Shown: in pieces, positions 47,272 to 59,357 of the stretch
Layout: every line of letters begins with the position of its first letter
Position numbering within the stretch: position 1 is the stretch's first letter
From: Oxytricha trifallax
Lineage: Eukaryota; Ciliophora; Spirotrichea; Sporadotrichida; Oxytrichidae
Length of the DNA stretch: 64,000 nt
Direction: 5' to 3'
Assembly (NCBI GenBank): GCA_000711775.1
Contig: ARYC01017283.1
Location: forward strand, 31,877 to 95,876
Notes under the pieces: model-generated
Seen by the model: the letters and a program-made list of their open reading frames with translations, nothing else
Databases searched by the model: none
What the model was told of the DNA's origin: nothing
Translations under genes and position numbers: made by a program

Positions 47272-49801
47272 AATGTATTCTAAAAGATCTATTAACTTTA
47301 TATTCTATAGAAAGATGACTATTTTGGAGAGATTGGATTCTTTGCAGATTGCCCAAGAACATGTACAGTTAAAAGCAGAGATTTCACTGATGTTTTAATC
47401 CTTTCTAAAGAGTCATTTTTGGACATAGCCTCAATGTTTCCAGATGCAATTGTAAGTTTTAAATTTTTGTTACACATTTAATAGGATTCATACTATATGA
47501 TTCATGATAGAATTTCAGTTTAATAAAAAGAATACAACAATCATTATAATATAGGTTTAATTTTTTCGTATTTATTTTGTCTCTAATATTTTACTGATAC
47601 TTAAAAAAACAATTTTATGTTTAAAAAATTGACAGAAAAGTTTTATATGTATTTATTTGGTTTTTAATCTTCGAATCTCTTGCTACTTATGCCACCAAAA
47701 GAATCACATAGCCATAGATTGTAAAAGATTCAAGTCCATAGCTGGCAACATGCAGGAATACTATAAGAAGTTTTCAAAAGCAAACTAGCTCAAACGCAGT
47801 TTTTGGGGTAATCAAACAATGCAAGATAAACAGGAGGACTCTATTGATAATGTGAACCATTACTACAAATAAAACATGCTTGTCCCCAGAACTTCCATGG
47901 AATCAGTTAACTTTAGAGGGAAATAAACTACTACAAAGTCTAAAGGAAAGAAAACTCCTTAATCACAGTTTAATAAGTCAAAGAAAGACAATGAGAAGTA
48001 GTAATATTATGAAGAGGATGTTCATGAGTTTATGGTTGACTAGTAAGAAATGGAGATTTATGAAAATTAAGAGGAGACAAATTTATAGAATGGATCTTAA
48101 AATTAAATTACTAGAAGCAAGACTAAGATAGTAGACGAAGAGCAATTCAATAACCTTACAGAAGTGGAATTAACTTAAAATATACAAAATGCTTCAAATG
48201 AGGAATTTGAAGAGCTAAAAATGAACTATTAGGCTAACGAGACTAATAATTTTATGAACATTCTTTACTTAGAAGACATTAAAGAAGATGACGCAGCTTT
48301 TGAGGATGAATTTGATGAAGAAACTAAAATGGCAAAAACGCCAAGAATCAGAGAGTCAAATAACAGACTGTCTACAACTTAGCTCTAAGGCATGTTTAAT
48401 ATGAGGTCATCAGTTGATAATGTAAACACTCTTAACCCCCAGTTTAAGGGTGCAAGACCAGGTAATGCTTAAAAACGATCTCATTAACAGATTTAAATTC
48501 AAAATGTGCCTAACAACATTAGCATTTAAATTTAAGCGAACTCAAAAGCAGACGAGAACGAACTATAGTATAATTTTGAAGAATCTAATGAGAGATAAAT
48601 ATAGGATTAAGCATTACATAGTAAGAAATAGATTGATAATGATGATTTCTTTGATGAAAATCTAAGTATTATTTAAAAATAAATGAGAATAAAGCCAATT
48701 AGAGGTATTCTTAGAAATGCTATGTAAAAGAAAATGAGAATGAAGACTGGCAAATACTTTGCTGAAGATTCTTTAGAGGACCTAGCGAACTAAATAATGC
48801 ATGAAGCAGTTCCACCTGAAATAAATACTCCGCTTTTGAGAAATAAATAATTCTAATCATTAAGAAAGAATGATGCAAGATAGAGTCTGCATACTTTGAT
48901 ATCTAGTAGAGCATCTCAAGAAGGAGTTAACATTATAATAATCATTAAGTGATAACTTTATTATCTTAAAGATTATTGTATTAACTCGAATGCAATTAAT
49001 TTGGTTAAAAAACTAACTAAATTGTCAACTCGCAAAAGAAGGCAAGAGCCATCTATATATTCTTCAATTTCGAATTTAAATGAATAATCACCACCAACTC
49101 GATCAAGATTTCAAAATTCTGAAAAAAAGAAAAGGGCTTTCTAAAATAATCCTTCAGGCTTCAATAGTCAACAGTATCATTAAAATACAGCCAATATTAC
49201 TTTAACTAATATGAAATTTGTTATAATTCTTAAATTTATTCATATTCTATCATTTATTTATACCTTTAATATGATAATGCCTGCTCCATCAATTTACTAG
49301 CCTATCATATAGGTAGAAAATAATAACCAAAACATAGTCTTTAATTTCCCAAATGTCGGTAACTATCACATTCACTATCACTAATCCCATCAAACTGAAA
49401 ATAGTAACTTTAAGAATGATTCCTCGAATAATCCACCAAATAGCTCAACCTAAAATATTAACTTACTTAGCGGTAGAGTCTAAAATTAATCACCCTCTCA
49501 AAGGCCAAATTTGAATACTTAAGGTAAGAGCAATAGCTTTAATGTCAAGAGAAATCCCTAAATTATATTAAACTCGAATAAGGCTACAGACTCAAGCGTA
49601 AATACTTCACAATATAACTAGCAAGTTAATAATATAAGCAGTTTTTAGAGAATTAATAATAAAAACTGGGCTGGTAACTCTGGCATTATGCAACCATAAG
49701 TTGTTATATCAAAGCATAATAGTGGTTCAAGAGTTGATACAAGAAATTCACAAAGAAAATAGAATGAGCAAATCAATTTTGACATCAATTTCGAAGATTG
49801 A
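47272..49801 (+). CDS. Cyclic-nucleotide-binding-domain K+ channel, 3' part
   Basis: Resumes after the TBE. The acceptor ...ctatag at 47310 leads to KDDYFGEIGFFADCPRTCTV, the phosphate-binding cassette of the cNMP-binding domain, although the usual Arg-Ala contact reads CPRTC. An intron of about 183 nt (47452-47634) follows. Then comes a very long cytoplasmic tail, acidic and Gln/Asn-rich (EFEELKMNYQANETNNFMN, DEFDEETKMAKTPRIRES), ending DINFEDSTOP at TGA 49799-49801, where STOP marks the end of the protein. A small CHQKNH-like Cys/His cluster (SCYLCHQKNHIAIDCKRF) stands just after the cNMP domain and resembles a CCHC zinc knuckle. Additional short introns occur near 48945-48965. Confidence 0.82.
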
Positions 49802-49911
49802 GTAGTTATTGCGAATTTATTTCTTAAATTATTTTTGTTGAACTTAAAAAGCTTAATAGAGCTAAAATTAAATTACATTGAAGAAAATACTTTTAAATAT
49901 AGAAACATCAT

Positions 49912-51345
49912 TCAAGTTCTCTAATGCGGTTCTTAATGATTTTAATAGCTTCCTCGGTCTTTAAGAAATTGCTATAGTCAATACCTCTCTTTTTAATAAG
50001 TTTTGCCTTCTTTCTTTCAAAGAAGAATTGCTGTAAACCTTATACGGAATAAGGTCTCTTGGACCAGATCCAGAAGAAGTATGATACTATTGCATCTCCA
50101 AGAGTCATCCCGCAAGTTATGGGCTCCATAATATCCCAAGAGAAGGCTACGTAGGTTCCATATTGAACGAGCAAGTATTAAGTTACAAATATGCTGCAAA
50201 AAGAGAAAAGCACTCTACCTGTCTAGTTTTAGGCTTATTATTCAATTTCACGAATTTAGAGGATCATAGGATATCTTTGTCTTTTAAGCAGAGCAAGTTA
50301 TAGTTCAAGAACTTCCTTTTCTTCTCTAACATTCTTAGCTTTTTGAGCTAAAACTTCTCTAACCATGATTAAGATTTCATTAGTTAGTCAATGTTAAGAA
50401 AAATGTTATTATTTTTCTTTTTTTCTTAATATTTTGTTATAAATGCCTTATTTAAGAAGAATGCTAGGATAAATCATTATCCTTTTAAGAAATATTATTT
50501 TAAGCATAAGGGAATCCATTTCTAGCATCTTTAAACTATTTAAGAATAACTTGAGAAGTATTATGGCTATAATTTCACTTTATCAAATTGTTTTAAATCT
50601 TATTGTAAATTTGCTTCAAAGTGTTAATACTTTGTCAAATAACATTTTTTTCAAACCATCAAAATTGTTTTTGAACAATTAATACTGATAATAAAGAAGA
50701 TTTCATTTTAATTCCACTCTGGTTTACTTTGTAATTGCTATTAGAACTTGCTAGCAAATCTTGAAATCTCCAAAGCTTTCTAATCTTTCATGTTTAATTC
50801 CTTGCAAGTATCAAAGAGAGACTTTTCTTCAGCATTGAGAGTAAACTTTTTATTTCTTAAACTGAAACTCTTTTCACTCATTACGTTGAATTCTCTCAAG
50901 TTATCAAGCTTCATTACGAAATATGGAATGTGCAAGAGTTGCTCAATCTTTGATACTTTAGCAATTAAATAATCATTAGATCTCTAAAAATTAATTCAGA
51001 AATGTTAGTATATTGAATAGAAGCACCATCTGGAGCATAGAACTTAGCATCATTTTAAATTTCTCCAGCTTACTTGAGTTCTCTCTCTAAGTCATTTAAT
51101 GACTTTTCCCTGTGCAGCTAGATCTTTTGACTTGTTGGCTTCAACTGTAGATATGGTCTATTGTCAATGGGGTTTTAGATAAGCAAAAACTTGTTAGAAG
51201 TTAAGAATGGCCTGCTCTCCTCAAAACTTGCCAATGAGGAAAATTATCTCATTCTTTGTTAAGCTTAGAAAAGTGTTCTGAAAGAAGAGGTTGAAGCCTA
51301 TTTTTAAAGAAGTAATTTACTCTGCAACAAGGAAAGACCTAGCAT
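49912..51345 (-). CDS. MCU: Mitochondrial calcium uniporter (MCU)
   Basis: Starts MLGLSLLQSKLLLQKQ with an Arg/Ser-rich mitochondrial presequence. An N-terminal domain follows (LHIPYFVMKLDNLREF), then a coiled coil (EKEVLELQLALLKRQ) and two transmembrane segments. Between them stands GTYVAFSWDIMEPITCG, with the pore signature WDxxEP. The C-terminus SNFLKTEEAIKIIKNRIREL is the second coiled coil. Ends at TGA 49912-49914. Forms the Ca2+-selective pore of the inner mitochondrial membrane. The stretch 50370-50740 is AT-rich and must be an intron or IES between the N-terminal domain and the coiled coil. Confidence 0.92.
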
Positions 51346-51520
51346 TTTTATTTTTATATATATTTTCAAACTTAATTTATAAATCTGGTAATCATGACTC
51401 TAAAATTATCCATGGTAGATAAATTTAAGTTAAATTTGTCAATCAGAAGCTTATAAATAAATTGTAAGATATTAATTTTGAGAAACTATAAAGTCTCTTT
51501 ATTAATTAAAGAATGTACAA

Positions 51521-52496
51521 ATGTTTTCTTCCACAAATACTTAACAAGGTTTCTTCCAAGTAAACCATAATCAATACTTCGAAAATAACTAGCCTAGAAA
51601 CTAGATATTCACAAATAACTCTTTGAACTAGAGTTACTAGGGCTACGGCATAAATTTAAACTCACATAGGAACATAGTTTCACAAAATAAGAAAAAGCTG
51701 TACATACCTGTAACTTGCAAATAGCTGAGGTAAATGCCAGTTGATATGGACGATATATGTCTAATGAATGGGGATCAAGTTTAAGAAATTGTAATAATAG
51801 GAAGGACTATGTCTTGCAGAGAGGACTCGATGCGATTCACACTAGAAATAAACGATAGTACTGAAATATTCAAAGTGGTATTCTTCTAGAAAGATCCCTT
51901 TTAGTCTCCTTTTCCAGCAGACTTCAAATTTCAGTAAGTTTACTGATTTTGTTAACAATTTGAATAGAGAGAACATTTATGTGAAGATATTTGGCACAAT
52001 CAGAGTATACAAGGAAGAGAAAGCCATTATAGGGTCATACATTAAGAATCTAGTTAAGAGTGATGAAATCACTAATCACCTCTTGCAAGTGTTTTGCTCT
52101 GAGCAGCTAAGATAAAAAGGAGTTCTCAAAGATTTTACTTAATCTTCCTAACAAAGTCCTCTTATCAAACAAAAACAGACAATGCAAGGTGATCATAATA
52201 CAAATTCTAAAGCAAATTGCCAAAATAGAAAAAGTTTAACATAATCCAAACTAGATCCGCTTGTAGGCAAGGATAAATATTTCAAAGAAATCAGCAACTA
52301 AATTTTAGAACTAATGCTTGAAATGAGAAGTGCTTGCAGGGAGATGCACAAAGACGATATTATTCAAGTTTTAGATCGGTAATTTTAACCTAAAGATATA
52401 AAGCAGGGAATGAGAACACTAGTTGAGAATGGGCTAATTTTGAGACATCCAAGAAACTTAAATGTATATAAATTATCTGATGTGAATTAATTTTGA
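51521..52496 (+). CDS. RPA2: Replication protein A 32-kDa subunit (RPA2)
   Basis: Starts MFSSTNTQQGFFQVNH, a Gln/Asn/Gly-rich phospho-tail like that of RPA32. PVTCKQL opens the OB fold (VQEIVIIGRTMSCREDSMRF, IYVKIFGTIRVYKEEKAIIG). The C-terminus is a winged helix (MHKDDIIQVLDRQFQPKDIK, MRTLVENGLILRHPRNLNVY). A 34-nt intron (gtaag...aatag, about 51935-51968) lies in the OB fold. Ends at TGA 52494-52496. Part of the single-strand DNA-binding RPA heterotrimer in replication and repair. Tail, OB fold and winged helix are all present, so the gene looks complete. Confidence 0.9.
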
Positions 52497-52589
52497 GTTT
52501 TATAAACTTTCAATAAAATGAGCTTTTTAGGGAGATGTCGTAAATATCTAAAAATAAAATTATAATAATTTATATCTTTTGGATTTTTA

Positions 52590-54494
52590 ATGGGAGCAAG
52601 TTAGGCTAAATCAAGCTAGCCAAACTTTAACAAATTATTTATTGAAATTTATATTATTAATTTAGGTTTATTAAGATCCTAATATTAGAATAATAGGAGA
52701 AACCAAAATGAGGTACCTGTATTGCTAAGAGAAATCTATTAATCTTAGCAATAACATTAGATCCCTCCTGGAAGAGTTGTAAATCATTAATCTTCTAACT
52801 ATTAACAAATCTAAATCTAATAATTACCCTAGTAAAATGCTTAATAATACCCACATAGATAGTTTGCCAATTAACCTCACATTTAATATCAAACATAACC
52901 AATAAGATAAGATCACTAAGTTGCTTTCACTGCTTATTTCTAGAATTAGATATCACTAAATTAACCTGTGAATTATTCATCAAATTAGAGTAGTTAAGTT
53001 TATGGTGGATGGGGAGGAGTTGATAATTAATATTGTTAGATATAGTCTGTATTAGGGATCTAAATTGACTTTAAGTCAATTTAGTAGTTTATTAAGTAAA
53101 TATCTATTGTTTAATGTAATAAAAACAGTATTTTTATGATAAATCAATTTTTATCATGTTATGGAAAGTAAAAGCGCTCATATCTCTTGCCTTAATTGTC
53201 TGGAATATAATAACTGATCGTTAAAAAATAGCTTTAATTAAAAATGTATGATATCATGATTAATGAAATTAATCTCTAAATTATATTTATAGCAGTAATA
53301 ACAAAGACCACCAAATAATAACTTGGTAATGTAGCAAACATCTTAAATGAATGTAAGTTACTAGAATAATTAGGAAGTGATGAATTCCTAACAATACAAT
53401 CAAATTTATAAAGAAAAAACTCATCGTAAAAAAGATCTTAAAAATTTCAAGCTTTTGGTTAATCTCAAGAAGAATTCCATTAAAACTGTAAGTAAACATG
53501 AACCTTATCATAGACCTATGACTTTTTAAAAATATAAATAATTTAATCGAACTTTCCTTTACTAATTTAACAATTTATAGAGAATTTAACAAGAAACCAA
53601 TGATCTACAAATTTCCTTTGAAGTGGATGCTTTGGCTGATTTTTATCTGAGAGTGAATACTTGTGTTACTGAAACTAGAGACATGAATAATGTTTCAGTT
53701 TAAATGACCACCCCTGACTCCAAGAATTATGTGCAGGAATTCAAATTAAAGAAAGGAAATATCTCAATTAATTTCAACTAATGTCACTTTGGTCTTGGTT
53801 ATAATTAATTGATATAAATAAATGGTAGATTTTCCCTTTATATTACATGGAATATTTTATTTAAATATTATATATCGAATAACAGAATCAATACAAAATC
53901 AATGGAAATTACATCCCAATTGTATTCAGTATTTACTACTAATAAAGAGGTAAATAATATGCTCAATTAAGCTATGGAGAATTTACTCTAAATCATAAAA
54001 CTAAGCAAATTACAGGCATTCACATTGAAAAACAAGTCATAATGGTAAGAACCATATTCTTTGTCAAATAATATGGATTAATATAGATTAATGGTATTCC
54101 ATTTGAAATTAAGAGTATCTTTGGGATGGAACTAAGTTAAGGTACTAAAAAGGGAGGAACTATAAAAAGGCAGGGCAGGATGACGATAATTTATTGATTG
54201 GATTGATTGAAGAGGGTGAAGACAAAGTGTGTCTGATTTGCCTAAGTGAACCAAGAAATACAATTATTACTTGAACTGATTTAAATCAAAATAAGTCAAT
54301 TTTTGAAATCATCATAAAAAAAACTTAATAAATTTTAATAATTTATATTAAGGAATATTATGCCATGCGGGCATTTATGCGTTTGTAGTGACTGTGGAGA
54401 TAAACTTAATCAGAAGAATTAGAATTGTCCAATATGCAGAGCTACAATAAGTTCCTTAGTTCCATTCAACATGAATAAAATCAAAAAATAATGA
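52590..54494 (+). CDS. MGRN1/RNF157-type myristoylated RING E3 ligase
   Basis: Starts MGASQAKSSQPNF, with Gly2 and Ser fitting N-myristoylation as in plant LOG2/LUL and animal MGRN1. A Gln-rich segment follows, then the family's beta-sandwich (QISFEVDALADFYLRVNTC). The C-terminal RING reads CLICLSEPRNTIMPCGHLC VCSDC and NCPICRATISSL. The RING is cut by a 94-bp IES (54268-54361). The stretch 53130-53590 is a further interruption with unfixed borders. Ends at TGA 54492-54494, right after PFNMNKIKKQ. Such ligases ubiquitinate membrane or trafficking proteins. Confidence 0.82.
54268..54361. other. 94-bp IES inside the RING finger, pointer ATTAT
   Basis: ATTAT at 54263-54267 and 54357-54361. Excision joins EPRNT-I to MPCGHLCVC in frame and completes the C3HC4 ligand set. 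Unexcised, TGA follows at once (NTIIT-stop). No fitting splice donor. Confidence 0.8.
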
Positions 54495-54706
54495 TAATCC
54501 CTTTCAAATTAAATATTATCTCTAATCTAAACATAATTGAGATAAAAAGTTCATTGATTATTTTATTCACTAAGTTTTATTAAAGAGTAAGACAACTAGA
54601 ATTTTATTGAACTTATTAAGGAAAATTACTGAGATTTATATTGGAAAAATTTGTACTAAAAATACTTATAATTAATACCTTTTACTTCATACTATCAACA
54701 AAATAT

Positions 54707-56185
54707 TCAACTAGTAACATTTTAGCTATTTTCTTTATCACTACCACTGGTCTTTTCAGAGACTCCCAAGCTTGTTGTCTCATTAGTTTTGAGTTACTTG
54801 TTATTAGTTTACTCAAGCTTAGGGTCAGTATTGTTGGTGTTAGTGGAAGTCATATCCTCATGAGTACGCTTCTTTCCAATTCTGATCTTAGCAGTCATAT
54901 CTTAGAACTTCTCAGCATTTTCTTGAGGTTTGCCGAATTTCTCATCGACTTTCACATCTTCTCCTTCTGATTTCTTGATTTCGTCGATTTTCTCCTTGAT
55001 CTACTTATCTTCAGCGGTTTCTTGAAGTTTGGCAGATATTTCGATCAAGAGACTCTTCAGTTCTTTAATTCTGTCTGTGTCAAATATCGAAGGTTGACTT
55101 AACTGTTGAACAGTTGAATTCTCATAATCCAAATTCTAGCCTCCACCTTGACTTTTAACCTCTGAAATGATGTGAGTTTTCATAACACCTTGGGCTTTCT
55201 CATAAGCTGCTTTTGCTTCATCGTTCTTCTGGGTTAATTGATGACAATAACCAATGTTATAAAGTGAAGCTGAAAGCAATCTCATGTTGTTGTAGTCCAA
55301 ATTCTTTTGAGATTGGCAAAGTTCGACGACCTTTTCGAAACAGACGACTGCCTGCTCAAACTGTTCTTTGAATTGGAAAAGTTCAGCTTATCTGTTGAAA
55401 GAATCAATAAGCAAATCCATAATTACTTCTTTTCTTTGATCTCTCATAGCTTCAATGCAATTTGGGGAGTTCAAAAAGTCTTCAATGATTTGAATTCCAA
55501 TCTCAATATTTTCGTAGGCATCATCACATAGTTAGCCACCATAGTCTTCAGGGTCCTTGTGATCTTGAAGTGGATCACTTGCAGTATTTATTTGCTCTTA
55601 CTGCTTTACCTCCTCTTCGATTCTTGGCTCATCGTCTTATTTGGCTGGGGTAGCTGCACTTGAATTCTTGTCTACACTTTGGTCTTTCTGCTCTTCTTAG
55701 CCATCCTCTTCTTCACCTTCGACTTCAGCTTCTTCTTCGCTCTCAGCTTCACTGTCTTCGGCATCTGGGATTTGTGGTACATTTCCAAACACATCTGAAG
55801 CATTTTCAACATAGGTAATGATAGCATTTCCCATCAAGTAGTAGAATGGTGCTTTAAGAATGAGAAAGTCTGGTTGAGTCTCGATTCTGATAGAACACAG
55901 TCTCTCAATGCGCTTAACTGCTTTCTCAGCCAAGTGGATCGAATTCGCAAAGTCGCCATTTCTCGCTGAATCTTTACTTTGTTGAGCAAATTGAACTGCA
56001 GCATTAAGGTACAAATTGGTCTCGTGATTTCCAAGATCATCAGTTATTAGAGGCATTAACTTTGATATTTCACAAGACAGGTATCTCACAGTTGAGATAT
56101 CAGTGAAGGATGGAGCTGCTGGAACTGTGGTGTCAATAGTAGTATGATTTTCTGCTTCTGGGCCAGGTTGATTTGTTGATTCCAT
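54707..56185 (-). CDS. NASP: NASP/Sim3/Hif1-type histone chaperone
   Basis: An uninterrupted frame of 492 codons from ATG 56185 to TGA 54707-54709. TPR units are interrupted by a long acidic insert (AESEEEAEVEGEEEDG), the hallmark of SHNi-TPR proteins. Then come GIQIIEDFLNSPNCIEAM, QAELFQFKEQFEQAVVCFEK and SLYNIGYCHQLTQKNDEAKA. A Lys-rich coiled coil and a basic KIRIGKKRTHED stretch (likely nuclear signal) end the protein. NASP binds H3-H4 (and H1) for nuclear delivery and chromatin assembly. No intron or IES is seen, unusual for this window. Confidence 0.88.
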
Positions 56186-56436
56186 TTTCTATTAGGTTTA
56201 AAATGATAATTAAGTTTTGATTTACAAATGCGGGAATTTTAACTTTATATTCAAAATTAGTCTACAAAATTTTCAAAAGTCTTAACCTTAATTTAACCAT
56301 TTAAATTTCTGGATAACCTTGACTATGCAATTTAGTTGAATTGTTAATTGTTTAAATATTAAATGGCGAGAAATCACTATTATTGTTCTTCTTCATGAAA
56401 TCTCAAACCTAGTCTTTTATCTGATTTAAGTATTTT

Positions 56437-56797
56437 TCAGAAATGAGGAACGGCAGCATTGACTTCTTTAGCTTATTCAACCAATTCTCTAACAACTTCA
56501 TCGACATCTTATTAAGTTAGGTTTGGTACATAAATTCTCTTCTCAACACCGAAGTCGTAGCGAGCCATCACTGTTGGTTGAGCGTTTTTGCACTCTCTTA
56601 CGATGAATGGGAGCTCGGGGTTTGCTGACTTGATATCAACGTAGTTGTTTTGGATGTAGTTTCTATATAAATTATTATTGATAAGTTGATTTCATAAGAA
56701 ATGCTACATACCTAACACCAGCAGAGTGTGCTGAGGTTTGACAGAAAACAAATCTGAGTTCTCTCACATTCTTGGCAATATCTCTCTTCCAGCTCAT
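56437..56797 (-). CDS. NDUFA2: NADH dehydrogenase subunit NDUFA2 (B8)
   Basis: Two exons (56712-56797 and 56437-56662) around a 49-nt intron (gtatg...atag) give exactly 104 codons, so 103 residues, against 99 in human. Motifs: ELRFVFCQTSAHSAGVRNYI, SANPELPFIVRECKNAQPTV and MARYDFGVEKRIYVPNL, matching the thioredoxin-like B8 fold of the complex I matrix arm. Ends VNAAVPHF then TGA 56437-56439. The internal position of the intron next to GVR is clear. A small complete nuclear gene for a mitochondrial protein. Confidence 0.92.
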
Positions 56798-56878
56798 TTT
56801 ATTTAATTATTATAATTTAATTAATTTTACTCAAACTATGAACTTAAGTTGATTTAACTTATAACTTAAAAATTAAAA

Positions 56879-58777
56879 TCATATTGTTAAACTATCCATT
56901 AATTATGCAGTTGAAGGTCTAGTGGAAATTTCTGATTAATTTTCATCAATTTAATGCACAGTAAGTAAAATATGATGGTCTGTAGGGTCTTCCTTTTGCA
57001 AAGTCCACTTTGCTTCCTTAGCCATTTCCCTTAGTTTCAGCCTGTATTGTTCCTTCTATTCTGGCCTAAAAATTACAAGGTAGTCTCCACTCTCAACATG
57101 AACTTTCGCTTGATCCTTAAACAAGCAACTCATCTCTTTTTTAATATTGTTAGCTGAGTGTATGCTTAAAACTCCAATATCAAAGAAATTCCTGAACTTT
57201 TTCTTGTTATAAAGCTTGTCAATGTTATCACTCATCATATAGAACTTGATATTTGCTTGCTTGAAACCTTCTAATAGTTAACGAGTGGCTCCTTCTGAGG
57301 GTTAAGTCTAAGAGGATTTGACTTCCTCTTCAATTTAACTCAAGTCAATCTTCTTTTAAGGTGCCTGCAGTTTCTTTAGCATTTCTTTGGCTTAGCTATT
57401 GGTATCGATTTATTCTTCATCATTATCTGGTTGGACCTTATCGACTGGCTAGTTTTAAGCAACAGTTGTGTCAATTTAAGATTGATCCTCATCCTTTTAT
57501 TCTTCATCAACTTCTTCAATTTGTTCAAGCTCCTTCTTTTCTTCTTCGTCTTTCTTTTCTTCTTCATTTGGATCACTGTCAACCTTTTCATATTACTTTT
57601 CTATATGTTTTAGTCTTTCAAAGGGATACTCGTATTTGCTTAGTTTTTCTAGTTTGTGAATATAAGCTTGAACATTATATGCTGAGATGTCGCTTGCCAT
57701 CTAAAAATTAAGATTAAAACCTAATAAATTTACTTACATAAATTCTTTAGAAGTTAACTTTCTTGAAAAATTTGTCTTTGTCAGAATCATCTACAACTTC
57801 AGTTCCGAAAGTTATGTAAGGGGAATTAATAATATCTCCCCAAAACCCTCTGACCATAATACTATCTCCTGATTTCTTCTTCTTGCCTGGAATGTAAGAA
57901 CTTAAAGTCCTGTTAGGGACAGTGTTTGAAGTTAGTCTGGTCTCAAATGCGATTCCATTCATTCTCCAATCTTTATACTCAGTACTATTCAAATGTGGTA
58001 TCTATAAAGAAAGGTAAAAAACTACTTGCTATCTTAGAGATCTTAAGAAGTTGAAATCTAGAATATTCTCATTCATGAATAAGATTCTATAACCTTACCT
58101 TATCCCTGAGAAAAAAGTTAAAATCCCAATCCATGGCATTCTTTCTGAAATCATATCTCTCTGCAAAATGATGCCTCAGTCTCTAATCTCTTAATTTCTC
58201 AATATCAAATGGCACTCTCTTCAAGTATGTTTTGAACACATCCTCCATTTCATCTCTCCCTTCGTATTCCAAGTACTACAGTGATATGATTTCCTTGAGG
58301 ACGCTTTTGCATCTGTCATCATCAGTGATTAACTAAATTAATTCATTCACTGTTGATTCTAGGTAGTTTTAAGTTTTGTCTCTTAACAAAGCGTTCCCAT
58401 AAAGGTCTAGAAATAATTCTTAACGCTCTCTCTCTGCCAGTTGGCACTCACAAATAATAGTAAGGAAAAGAATTCCTCTACAGAGGTTTTCCTTATATTT
58501 TTCGTGGAAAAAGATGTTTAAGGGCTTTTGTCTTGTTTGGTTTAATGGAAGAGACTCAGCAAGAGTTTCAATTAAGATATAAAGAAACAATAAAAGTGCT
58601 ATTTTTATCCATTCATATATAAATTAATTTAGTTTTTAGGACATGTCTTAAATCTGCGCACTCTGAGATAAGCACATTTATTTCTTCATCTTTGTCAAGT
58701 GACAACTCCGTTCCTTAGAAAAAGTTTATTGCGGGCGTAAATCCCCAGAAAGGCACATACCCAATTGCTTCAGCCAT
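56879..58777 (-). CDS. DNAAF3: Dynein axonemal assembly factor 3 (DNAAF3)
   Basis: Starts MAEAIGYVPFWGFTPAINFF, the conserved WGFSPA opening of the family. Then comes ELFLDLYGNALLRDKT, nearly the family consensus, and YLEYEGRDEMEDVFKTYL, DWRMNGIAFETRLTSNT and RGFWGDIINSPYITFGTEV. A Glu/Lys-rich insert (EEEKKDEEEKKELEQIEE) precedes FKQANIKFYMMSDNIDKLY and a last domain, HVESGDYLVIFRPEQ. Ends at TGA 56879-56881. Introns at about 57700-57735, 58015-58100 and 58600-58640. Acts in cytoplasmic preassembly of axonemal dynein arms. Length (about 580 aa) fits the animal orthologs. Confidence 0.9.
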
Positions 58778-58926
58778 GTTAATTAAATTACAAATTATTA
58801 ATGATTTTAAAATTTAAATTAATTACTAGCACGATAAAGCCAACTCTATTCGAGTCAATAATCGTTTTAACTTATGAAAAGATAAATAAGTTTATAAAAA
58901 GCTAATTAACTAAAAATCTTAATAAT

Positions 58927-58985
58927 TCAAACATCTACATTTTGCATCAACCACTCTATTCCTTCTTGAAGTCCTATATAAAAAT
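58927..58985 (-). CDS. Displaced last exon of the ARF-like GTPase
   Basis: The 47-nt exon 58927-58973, preceded by an acceptor ...tttatatag, encodes GLQEGIEWLMQNVDV and TGA. This is the canonical C-terminal helix of ARF/ARL proteins, and exactly what the gene at 28024-28789 lacks after CSAKDGE. The phase fits (G|GA across the intron). The 12-bp CTATATAAAAAT at 58974-58985 is also present at 28024-28035. Joining there gives a 34-nt intron, like others in this window. In germline order the last piece lies upstream of the first ones on the minus strand: a permuted (scrambled) gene, with about 31 kb between. Confidence 0.88.
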
Positions 58986-59357
58986 TAGTTATATTCAAAA
59001 TGAATTTTCAATTCAATATTTAATATGAATATTCATAAAGATAAGACAGTCTTTCAATTATAAATATATTTACTTGTTTAAATGTATCAAATTTGTCATT
59101 TGATAAGTTTAATTAGTATAAATGTAAACTTAAGGAATTAAAAAGGAATCAGCATTTAAACTTATATTTCAAATTAATTTATGTTATACTCATCAGATTT
59201 ATAGGAAATTAATAATTAATAGAAATAATTAAGTCTAATTGCAATTAATATAAACCCATAATATTTCACACGAAAATGTTTTTAATTTTAATCACTATTT
59301 TATTTATTATACTAAAAATTTAATTTTATAGTGGAAATTTTCAAATTTATTGAAAAT

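Noticed and set aside
50017-50199. Minus-strand ORF MQHICNLILARS
   Set aside because: A frame-shifted shadow of MCU, whose true frame contains WDIMEP.
53040-53100. Short inverted pair TTGACTTTAAGTCAA
   Set aside because: A 14-15 bp chance palindrome in AT-rich DNA, with no element borders.
57361-57711. Plus-strand ORF rich in Leu/Phe
   Set aside because: Antisense of the Glu/Lys-rich insert of DNAAF3.
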